A model generated the notes under the pieces. The model was not told the origin of the DNA and searched no databases. It worked only from the letters and a program-made list of their open reading frames with translations. Both the position numbers and the translations under genes were made by a program. From the NCBI RefSeq assembly GCF_000003605.2, contig NW_003121911.1, positions 1,220,308 to 1,243,278 on the forward strand: a stretch of 22,971 bases of DNA. The letters are read 5' to 3'. Shown piece after piece: positions 19,701 through 22,971 of this stretch. How positions within the stretch are numbered: the first letter of the stretch is position 1; the number at the start of each line of letters is the position of its first letter. The DNA comes from Saccoglossus kowalevskii (taxonomy: Eukaryota > Hemichordata > Enteropneusta > Harrimaniidae).

Positions 19701-21891
19701 TAATTTTACATCTAATAGAATTGTTCCCTCAGTTTCTTGTGTAAATGCCATAAATACAATGGATAGTCAAAGTCTTCAAGATGGAAAATGTAATATCGTG
19801 CATCTGATTAACTATGATTCAGACTAGAATATATAACCACGCCTTTCATAGAAGTGATATCAGAAATAAATTTGTGAAAGCCACTTTATATTGAGCGAGA
19901 CACAGATTTTCAACAGTTTGCATTGATTTTAAAATGCCATTGAGGAGGTTCAAGCAGAATTCAAGATGTTTGTCATACTCATTCGAGTTCATACTTAGAG
20001 TATCAAGAACGAAAACAAAAACAAACAAAATTAGGGTTCACCAGACAATTTTTCGAGATACAGGAGTGCCAAATGTCATAAAAAAAAGACACTTTCTATG
20101 GTGGAATTACTCCTTCATATCTCAAAATTGTGCTCAGTGACATGTCAGTTTATTGTTATGAATCTTAATATCATGAAACATTTCACAAAACTGACAATTT
20201 CATGAGTTTCCAAGGGAACGATACTTTTCTATACATTATATTTATAGGTCCAGTTACATGCTAAGTACAGCAACATGTGAATTCAGCTAGAACTTCCTAA
20301 ATAGGAAGTTCTGTGATAAAATTAGTGTTTTTTTTTCCTCCCACGAGTCCTTGAGAGTGGCAACTGCCATTGCGAGCATGGAACAAAAACCCAATACATT
20401 ACACAATATAACCACCAATCTCAAGTTATTAACAGGGCAGAACACGCCTACATCGAAAGAGAGTCTAGGCGTGTATTGCACCAACATGTTCCTCATTTCA
20501 TTCCCGGAATAAAACGTTCAACAAAGAAACTGCAGTTTTAATACACTTGTTATTTTTAAATGTTTTCCACTGTCAATTGCCAGATGCATCTTGTTAAATC
20601 ATTCCCTCCTTTATTATATTGATGATGTCAAACCAATCAGTTGTCGGCAAACGAACCCAAAATCACCAATGTGATGAAACCATTACAAAATCCACAAGAA
20701 ATGCAAATTTAGACCAATTACTATTTCAATATTTTCTCGTATAATTCTTCCAACTTTATTAAATTAACTTTGTGTAAGCTGAAATGCTGGATGTAACTTC
20801 TCAACTTTTTACATGCAAATTGCAATTGTCGACCATTCCTCTTACCACATTTTTGTAACTACAAGTCTGGGCTGTGCAATAATCCATGTAATGTGGCACT
20901 GTAACTAATCAATCATCGATAGTTTTAGTTTTCTAGTAATGTTTACAAACTTTTGGGTTCATTTTTGACAATTTGACTACTTCGATATTTAAAAAAAACA
21001 AAAACCAGATGCTTGTATTCAAGAGACTGAATTATTCATACCCAGAATATTAGAGCATGCTTGAATTTACTTGAGGATGAATAAATCTCCATTTTAGAAT
21101 TAATTTTTGTAATAATTTGTTGAAACTGAATGAATTGAATAAAATCTCGCTCAATAAATACAAGCAATCTGGCAAAGAATCAGAAAAAAACAAAATAATT
21201 CAATTTTTTACCTTGAGATAAGGTGCGGAACTACAGCTATCTTCATTTTCATGTGAGCTGATTGAATTTAAATGACCATAACCAAGTTGATTATCATCAA
21301 CCACTTCCATACCTTCTCTCAGTGTTGTCAATAAATCAACTTGTTTGTCAGATCCCTGGTAGATAAAGATAGAAAAACAAAGATACTCATCATTCAAAGA
21401 CCCACAGATGTTGCATCCCATTATATTCAGCATGGGTCTCTTGCAATGTGTACAACGCATGTAAAATTCAAATGAGCTCTGTATGACGACTAGCACATAA
21501 ATTAACTGTGCTAACCACTAACAAAAAAAATTTTGCTTTGCAAATATTGCCAAGGTTTAACATCTACCGGGGGGTATTCATATTTAACGCTTTCCCAACG
21601 ATAATTCCATTTCATCATTTTATTTAAGACTTATGCACAACAGTTCAAACCATATTTTGTCTTAGATACTGTAGCTGAAGAATCTCGCAATTTCTTTATT
21701 TCGACACGAGTTCTAGAACATTAACTCAAACCAGCCAGTATATATACACTCACCTGATAATACATTTCGGAGCCCACTGAATTCAGATGCATGTGAACTA
21801 AGCCTGTCTGTTCTGTGTACATTTTCACAGCATCTAGGAAGTTACTGTTCATTTGACTGTCATTTTCAGAATCTTCAACACTCTCAGATTC
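1645..21891 (-). CDS. PPARGC1: PGC-1 family transcriptional coactivator, partial gene (11 internal exons)
   Basis: PGC-1 proteins bind nuclear receptors, NRF-1 and other factors in the nucleus and switch on mitochondrial and energy-metabolism genes; the C-terminal RS domain and RRM couple them to RNA processing. Eleven exons join in phase into 904 codons. Order seen (composite residues): acidic N-terminal part 1-260, acidic exon with a SUMO-interacting-like motif about 329-337, LLEQFEE about 414, TPPATP about 470, DHDYC 552-556, RS domain about 691-848, RRM first half 865-904. The RRM opening (RRVVYCGRI, then LRERFSAFGEIEKVSV) matches the PGC-1 RRM pattern closely. The initiator exon lies right of the window and the RRM end left of it. 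Human PGC-1 alpha is about 800 residues and PRC over 1600, so this protein is intermediate or long. A single invertebrate gene would be equally related to PPARGC1A, PPARGC1B and PPRC1, so the symbol is only the family stem. Confidence 0.9.
1853..3355. mobile_element. Tigger/pogo-like DNA transposon (internally deleted)
   Basis: Both ends carry a perfect 24-bp inverted repeat (starting CAGTAGAACGTCGATTATCC) flanked by TA on each side (1851-1852 and 3356-3357), the target duplication of Tc1/mariner/pogo elements. Subterminal GTTCGGTTATCCGAAC-like repeats follow at each end. The body is 1503 bp and keeps only the N-terminal part of a transposase (2796-3167). It is probably not autonomous. It sits in the intron between the two RRM-side exons. 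Confidence 0.9.
2796..3167 (+). pseudogene. Truncated Tigger/pogo transposase (N-terminal HTH only)
   Basis: The reading frame contains VLDLDAKLSIINRLERGE then EYGVGKSMISDIKAKQ, followed by LLDFFSKMDSS and a KSVFTWFR segment. This is the psq-type helix-turn-helix with the start of the CENP-B-like second domain typical of Tigger transposases. The frame begins at TTG where a start codon would be expected. After TWFR the similarity stops, and no DDE catalytic domain is present before the right terminal repeat. The frame itself is unbroken up to 3167, so only the start and the catalytic part are lost. Confidence 0.85.
3486..3713 (+). mobile_element. TTAA-type (piggyBac-like) MITE, copy 1
   Basis: The ends are AACCTTTTCACCACCAGA and CTGGTGGCAAAAAGGTT. 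The left flank reads TTAA (3484-3487); the right counterpart has decayed to TTTG. The interior (GAACCCTAATTTTGG, CAAAATTAGAGTCAATTTT) recurs in inverted orientation at 10018-10249. TTAA targets and CCTTT ends fit the piggyBac superfamily. There is no coding content. Confidence 0.75.
3743..3791 (-). CDS. PPARGC1: PGC-1 microexon linking RS domain to RRM
   Basis: The exon has 49 nt: one split base plus 16 codons, reading RRIDEIAPERGQEKQW. The acceptor is TCCATTTTAG and the donor is TGG|GTGAGT. In vertebrate family members a similar charged stretch immediately precedes the RRM. Phase matches on both sides. Confidence 0.88.
3792..4412. other. Intron; possible small inverted-repeat element inside
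   Basis: Intron sequence between the RS exon and the microexon. GCCAGACTT at 3898-3906 and its reverse complement at 4120-4128 could be 9-bp ends of a small element containing a T-run. A short ATG frame at 4210 (GGCGAACATGGCGGTGGCG) has 22 codons and no support. Nothing else is recognised. Confidence 0.3.
4413..4596. mobile_element. TA-flanked MITE with AATAGAAGCCGC repeats
   Basis: The left end is TACCGTAAAATCTGTATTAG and the right end, reversed, is TACTGTAAAATCTGTATTAG. The motif TAATAGAAGCCGC (and variants) appears four times inside. It is about 180 bp with TA at both borders, fitting a mariner-type non-autonomous element. Confidence 0.8.
4887..5213 (+). repeat. SINE-like dispersed repeat, copy 1, with hairpin and A-tail
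   Basis: Two related halves (ATATCAAAGCAATTGGACTT at about 4921 and GTATCAAAGCATTCAGGCTT at about 5069) are followed by AAGAAGTCGAAAA, a GGACGACG-rich stretch, a short hairpin (CGCTCGACATAGTCGACAGCG) reduced here to its ends CGACATAGTCG, and a run of ten A. AAATCTGAGAGAGGTCCACC matches the copy at 13713-13990. The left border is approximate. The A-tail ends 11 bases before the splice donor dinucleotide of the RS exon. Confidence 0.7.
5226..6366 (-). CDS. PPARGC1: PGC-1 large exon: TPPATP, HCF-binding DHDYC and RS domain
   Basis: This 1141-nt exon encodes 379 whole codons. In order: VTPPATPTP at the start; a basic stretch (KKSRKRAPSS) that could serve as a nuclear localisation signal; a serine-rich segment; HELIIDHDYC at 6101-6130, where DHDY is the host cell factor 1 binding tetrapeptide known from PGC-1 beta and PRC; a central linker including KPVVTVKYFDKIPEY; then an RS domain of about 158 residues (5226-5698) with many SRSRSRS and RSRSRSPY runs. 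The acceptor is TTTTTTTCAG and the donor is AAG|GTAGGA. RS domains of this kind bind splicing factors and are phosphorylated by SR kinases. If the intron is not removed, a TAG stop follows at once. The early RS domain is interspersed with cysteines. Confidence 0.93.
6367..7353. repeat. Intron with a diverged copy of the 445-1306 repeat family
   Basis: About 6520-6810 carries words shared with the left-end array (ATAATTATATGTGCATATGT, GTATGAAATTTGAA, CAAAATATCCACCAGCC, ATGTATGTACCAACC). The rest is AT-rich intron. The ORFs in it (for example on the plus strand from 6826) show no coding signature. Confidence 0.45.
7354..7448 (-). CDS. PPARGC1: PGC-1 exon: lysine-rich segment before TPPATP
   Basis: The exon has 95 nt, 31 whole codons and one split base at each end. 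The acceptor is TTTATTTTACAG and the donor is CAT|GTGAGT. It encodes AAYSQQKKGVKLKKDLGKQY then PVLKSHLLKSS. The last base T joins TG of the next exon to give leucine. The joined reading SSLVTPPATP resembles the conserved GLTPPTTPP of vertebrate PGC-1 alpha. Confidence 0.85.
7576..7905. mobile_element. 330-bp element with TTAGATCACGG inverted ends
   Basis: TTAGATCACGG opens it and CCGTGATCTAA closes it (11-bp perfect inverted repeat). Near the right end, AGATCACGCCCTCGGTGAC (7831-7849) pairs with 7884-7903 as an imperfect hairpin. The interior has two GATTGG boxes and a TTTATAAG. It has no coding content. Target duplication is not clear, so its class is unknown. Confidence 0.5.
8182..8281 (-). 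CDS. PPARGC1: PGC-1 exon: SLLEQFEE segment
   Basis: The exon has 100 nt, with two split-codon bases at each end. The acceptor is GTCTTTTTTCAG and the donor is GGA|GTAAGT. It encodes TLIEARDVDSLLEQFEETAA followed by LQLPNTPEDSPE. A short amphipathic leucine stretch is followed by a proline-rich stretch with a TP pair that could be phosphorylated. Phase fits both neighbours exactly. Confidence 0.82.
8282..9259. other. Intron, nothing recognised
   Basis: AT-rich intron between the SLLEQFEE exon and the SUMO-motif exon. ORFs at 8602 and 8863 show no domain, splice or composition support. Confidence 0.5.
9260..9685 (-). CDS. PPARGC1: PGC-1 exon: basic start, acidic end, SUMO-interacting-like motif
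   Basis: The exon has 426 nt, 141 whole codons, two bases of a split codon at its start and one at its end. The acceptor is TTTAACTTTCAG and the donor is CAG|GTAGGA. It opens with a basic patch (LPIKKLCRPRKYSS), then LEKILLNADVPIEDIVKDI, a proline-directed APTPPKQK, a hydrophobic-acidic IVLSDSDDE, and an acidic end (LEEDGYDLEEGEILEDES). IVLSDSDDE fits the pattern of a phospho-regulated SUMO-interacting motif. I know no exact vertebrate counterpart for this exon. Confidence 0.82.
10018..10249 (-). mobile_element. TTAA-type (piggyBac-like) MITE, copy 2 (inverted)
   Basis: It is flanked by TTAA on both sides (10014-10017 and 10250-10253). The ends are TCCTTTCACCACCAG and CTGGTGGTAAAAAGG. The interior matches copy 1 in reverse orientation (ACTCGAATTTTGTCTGTAGG, CCAAAATTAGGGTTCATTTC). 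The intact TTAA duplication supports the piggyBac assignment for both copies. Confidence 0.82.
10254..10839. other. Intron, nothing firmly recognised
   Basis: It contains a loose inverted repeat (AAAGGTGAAAAATTACTT near 10660 against AAGTATTTTTTTCACTTTTC near 10720) and a C-run near 10293. No gene is visible. Confidence 0.4.
10840..11012. other. Assembly gap (N run)
   Basis: 173 consecutive N in the 5-kb intron. Reading frames across it are meaningless. A small exon could be hidden here. Confidence 0.99.
11291..11512 (+). mobile_element. TA MITE with ATTTTCGCTGGAAT-type ends, copy 1
   Basis: TTTCGCTGAAGGGATTTATGATTC, GTCAAAATAAAATCCG, TTCCTATATTTTACACTAAACTC and CTTTTCAGCAAAAATTAACT match the copy at 21994-22223 in the same order and orientation. 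The right end CACAGTA is clear; the left end has decayed, so its start is approximate. Confidence 0.7.
11875..12085. mobile_element. TA MITE with internal GGGTTTTAAATT repeats
   Basis: The left end TACTGTAAAATAACTAATTT and the reversed right end TACTGTAAAAGAGTTGATTA match well and are TA-bordered. Inside, CAGTGGGTTTTAAATTCAC-like words recur about three times at 60-70 bp spacing. It is non-coding. Confidence 0.75.
12086..12957. other. Intron with low-complexity runs
   Basis: It contains a G-run near 12644-12656 and two A-runs near 12826-12856 separated by CCTGCC. These are possible assembly trouble spots. No gene is recognised. Confidence 0.5.
12958..13032 (-). CDS. Candidate 75-nt cassette exon of the PGC-1 gene
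   Basis: On the minus strand a 75-nt open segment lies between an AAAAG acceptor and a strong donor (ACA|GTAAGTTTTTC). In the frame set by the flanking exons (one base before, two after) it is open and encodes ICVSCRLVLPACRKTRFP and neighbouring residues, so it could be included or skipped without shifting the frame. It is richer in CpG and GC than the surrounding intron. Against it: the acceptor has a poor pyrimidine tract, a second frame is also open, and the sequence may belong to a dispersed repeat. Confidence 0.35.
13713..13990 (+). repeat. SINE-like dispersed repeat, copy 2
   Basis: ATATCAAAGCCAATGGGCC, AGTTTTCAAGAAGAAGTCGA, AAATGAACAAATCTGGTAG and AGATCCACCCAAGATACC align with the copy at 4887-5213 in the same orientation. 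The second half (ATATCAAGTACAAAAGC ... TTTTCAAAAAGATGTTGAAA) duplicates the first half, followed by GGACGAACAGAC. It lacks the A-tail of copy 1. Confidence 0.7.
13991..14699. other. Intron, nothing recognised
   Basis: No domain-bearing frame or clear repeat is seen. A short ATG frame at 14310 (ATGGCGCAAGGATCTCC) stops after 15 codons. Confidence 0.4.
14700..14895 (-). CDS. PPARGC1: PGC-1 exon: DLDDESDKP segment
   Basis: The exon has 196 nt, starts in phase 0 and ends with one base of a split codon. The acceptor is TTTTATACTTCAG and the donor is ACA|GTAAGTAG. It encodes 65 whole codons including LEQSPVTSLRNLVDRIP and LFDTEKQLEAIRKDAESK. I recognise no named domain. The last base A joins GT of the exon at 9260-9685 to give serine, so the two can be spliced directly across the 5-kb intron. 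Confidence 0.8.
14896..16690. other. Intron, nothing recognised
   Basis: A stretch at 16110-16330 is somewhat richer in CpG and has a plausible minus-strand acceptor and donor, but its length does not fit the phase-0 junction of the flanking exons. No other gene or repeat is firmly seen. Confidence 0.4.
16691..16900 (-). CDS. PPARGC1: PGC-1 exon: acidic segment with LKELM and ET/EA repeats
   Basis: The exon has 210 nt and 70 codons, phase 0 at both ends. The acceptor is ACTTTGATGTGCAG and the donor is AAG|GTATGT. It carries DPFLKELMQFDDIDIDE, in roughly the place where vertebrate PGC-1 alpha has its main LxxLL nuclear-receptor box (LLKKLL). Here the pattern is L-K-E-L-M. A short glutamate repeat (ETETEAEAET) follows. 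The composition is strongly acidic. Confidence 0.8.
17163..17385. mobile_element. Possible TA MITE with diverged ends
   Basis: The left end TACAGTGAAACCGGTCTATT with GGAACATTGAGGTAGA resembles the reversed right end TACAGTACCCCCGTCTTTG with GGAACTATTGAGGGAGA. Both are TA-bordered. The ends are imperfect and the interior is uninformative. Confidence 0.5.
17386..19249. other. Intron with one perfect hairpin
   Basis: AT-rich intron. Apart from the 14-bp hairpin at 18876-18910 nothing is recognised. The plus-strand frame at 18129 has no family resemblance I can name. Confidence 0.45.
18876..18910. repeat. Perfect 14-bp inverted repeat
   Basis: ATTTCACTTTCACA, a 7-base loop and TGTGAAAGTGAAAT. 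Each arm contains GAAAGTGAAA, which fits the GAAANNGAAA core bound by interferon-regulatory-factor proteins. Any regulatory role is unproven. Confidence 0.6.
19250..19342 (-). CDS. PPARGC1: PGC-1 exon: short acidic segment
   Basis: The exon has 93 nt and 31 codons, phase 0 at both ends, beginning VLSDIDDSFSILDQLDFEAD and ending CDWSELK. The donor is AAG|GTACTT. Two acceptors are possible, TTATTAAG and GTTCTCAG eight bases further in. Only the first keeps the frame open: the second, joined to a phase-0 exon, gives an early stop. The acidic residues interleaved with leucine and phenylalanine (DSFSILDQLDFE) look like a transactivation segment. Confidence 0.75.
19343..21211. other. Intron with small hairpins
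   Basis: Holds the hairpin at 20289-20312 and a 9-bp inverted repeat (ACACGCCTA 20442-20450 with TAGGCGTGT 20466-20474). Nothing else is recognised. Confidence 0.45.
20289..20312. repeat. Perfect 11-bp inverted repeat
   Basis: AGAACTTCCTA and TAGGAAGTTCT separated by two A. The function is unknown; it could be a solitary relic of a small palindromic element. Confidence 0.6.
21212..21355 (-). CDS. PPARGC1: PGC-1 exon: N-terminal segment with VDLLTTL
   Basis: The exon encodes 48 residues in phase 0 at both ends. The acceptor is TTTATCTACCAG and the donor is AAG|GTAAAA. The segment VDLLTTLREGMEVVDDNQL resembles the short leucine-rich stretch followed by acidic residues (LLAVLTETL in vertebrate PGC-1 alpha) in the N-terminal activation domain. 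The resemblance is short and I hold it loosely. A GHLNSISSHENEDSCSS tail follows. Confidence 0.75.
21754..21891 (-). CDS. PPARGC1: PGC-1 exon (first visible): acidic N-terminal segment
   Basis: This 138-nt exon encodes 46 residues starting ESESVEDSENDSQ and ending GSEMYYQ. The acceptor is TTTTTAACTTTCAG and the donor is CAG|GTGAGTG, both strong. It starts and ends in phase 0. Its acidic, serine-rich content fits the N-terminal activation region of PGC-1 proteins, but I see no family-specific motif here. Its place in the gene rests on splice signals and phase match with the next exon. I found no start codon exon between it and the right edge on the minus strand. Confidence 0.72.
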
Positions 21892-21993
21892 CTGAAAGTT
21901 AAAAAGCAGGTGAATTCCATGGGGGATATTTCAAGCTTCCAGTTCAGAACTTTGTCAAAATGTGCTATTCTTGGCATTCAGTATATTGCAAGC

Positions 21994-22223
21994 TACTGTA
22001 GAATACTTTTATTTTCGCTTGGAATTTATTTTCGCTTGGAATTTATATTCGCTATTGTCGCTTAAGGGATGATTCTGTGAAAATAAAATCCAGCGAATAT
22101 ACTTTTTTTCCTATATTTCACATTAAACTCGTCAAAAATCAGTGAAAATAAATTCCATACCAAACACCCAAAAAGCCTTTTCAGCAAAAATTAATTCCAG
22201 CGAAAATAAAGTATTCCACAGTA
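21994..22223 (+). mobile_element. TA MITE with ATTTTCGCTGGAAT-type ends, copy 2
   Basis: The left end TACTGTAGAATACTTTTATT and the reversed right end TACTGTGGAATACTTTATTT, both continuing into TTCGCTGGAATT-like sequence, are TA-bordered. A direct duplication (TTTATTTTCGCTTGGAAT) is seen at the left end. It is the better-preserved member of the pair with 11291-11512. It lies in the intron upstream of the first visible exon. Confidence 0.82.
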
Positions 22224-22699
22224 CTTTGAATATTATGATTCTAATTGCCAAACCAAGCATAAACCTAAACCCTTGTAACCCAGGTGATTCATGTATACAC
22301 TTCAAACCTAAGCCCTAACCTTAAACCTATTATCACTCCCAAAAGTGCATAAACCTAAATTACTGCACTTATGTACTGTAATTAAAAATGGTGTTCTTTT
22401 GAGAAAACTGATGCACACATTAAAACACATCACAGAGTCCATGGTTCAGACTTCACACTATATCAATACTAGATGGTCTGATGGTCCATGCTGTATCAAT
22501 AGAAGAGAGCTGGCTCACTGCTACAAATGATGATACACCATTCACACAGCCATTGTTCTATAAATACTAGAGGTATATAAATTGACCTAGATTCTGTTTA
22601 TACCGTTTATACTTGCTAAAGTAAGCATTTCTGGCGACTGGACAAGTTATCTTCTTGCTACATGCATCAGTGATTTAAATATTAAAAATATTTGAAAGA
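22224..22699. other. Intron or upstream sequence, nothing recognised
   Basis: I looked on the minus strand for an initiator exon with an in-frame ATG and a donor and found only very short frames. Degenerate CCTAAACCC/CCCTAACC words near 22262-22325 are not a true telomeric tract. Confidence 0.4.
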
Positions 22700-22971
22700 A
22701 GTAATGCTCCAGTCAATGTCAACCCCGACCCCTCCCACCTCTGGCGATACGGGACAAATGTGGGGCATTAGACAGGGTTTACCGCCAAACTGTGCCCGTG
22801 GAGGTGGGGTAATAGCCGTGTTTCGTGTCTCGTCATTGCTAGCATCACTAGTACTCGGCTGATAGCAAGCATGGCGGACAGTGGCGATTTGTGGAAGAAA
22901 TGTGGGGGTTTGTTTTGGTTGGGGATTTGCCTATCCATCTTGCCCCAGGAGGTGGGGCATTTCGCAAATTT
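22700..22971. repeat. GC- and CpG-rich block, repeat or promoter-like
   Basis: This block stands out in composition. It contains related words in several places (CCCCACCTCC forms, AAATGTGGGG, TGGGGCATT), suggesting a structured dispersed repeat cut by the window edge. A plus-strand ATG at 22871 has a favourable context (AGCATGG) and stays open to the edge (MADSGDLWKK onward), so a head-to-head first exon cannot be excluded. Confidence 0.35.

Noticed and set aside
22262-22330. CCTAAACCC/CCCTAACC words like telomere repeats
   Set aside because: Too few and too irregular for an interstitial telomeric tract; likely chance in AC-rich sequence.

Overview
The window is animal nuclear DNA: AT-rich, with short exons, long introns and GT-AG splice sites, and dense with small DNA transposons and SINE-like repeats. 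No bacterial-style gene layout is present. Several repeat styles (GGACG-rich tails ending in a hairpin and poly-A, TA-flanked MITEs containing ATTTTCGCTGGAAT) remind me of marine lophotrochozoans, especially molluscs. That placement rests on memory, not on a search.

One protein-coding gene explains the coding content. It lies on the minus strand and runs through nearly the whole window. I assembled 11 internal exons (21754-21891, 21212-21355, 19250-19342, 16691-16900, 14700-14895, 9260-9685, 8182-8281, 7354-7448, 5226-6366, 3743-3791, 1645-1766). All have GT-AG boundaries and matching codon phases at every junction, giving 2714 nt, or 904 complete codons. The product is a PGC-1 family transcriptional coactivator (the family of PPARGC1A, PPARGC1B, PPRC1 and fly spargel). 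The evidence is an acidic N-terminal part, a TPPATP motif, a DHDYC host-cell-factor-binding motif, a long arginine/serine domain and the first half of a C-terminal RRM. The start exon(s) lie beyond base 22971 and the second half of the RRM lies beyond base 1, so the gene is open at both ends.

The introns hold the other features. The last intron in the window (1767-3742) carries a Tigger/pogo-type transposon with 24-bp perfect terminal repeats and a cut-down transposase, followed by a TTAA-type MITE. The intron downstream of the RS exon holds a TA MITE and a SINE-like repeat whose A-tail stops about 11 bases from the splice donor. A second, inverted copy of the TTAA MITE sits at 10 kb. Further MITEs lie at 7.6, 11.3, 11.9, 17.2 and 22.0 kb. 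Region 445-1306 is a tandem array of a roughly 160-bp repeat ending in a hairpin. A 173-base assembly gap (10840-11012) falls in the largest intron, which also holds a phase-compatible 75-nt candidate cassette exon at 12958-13032. The right edge (22700-22971) is GC- and CpG-rich and may be a dispersed repeat or a promoter-like region.

I see no tRNA, rRNA, CRISPR array or complete second gene. The most interesting points are the repeat at the RS-exon donor, the candidate cassette exon, a probable SUMO-interacting motif, the lack of a canonical LxxLL box in the visible protein, and a transposon fragment that keeps an intact-looking DNA-binding domain.
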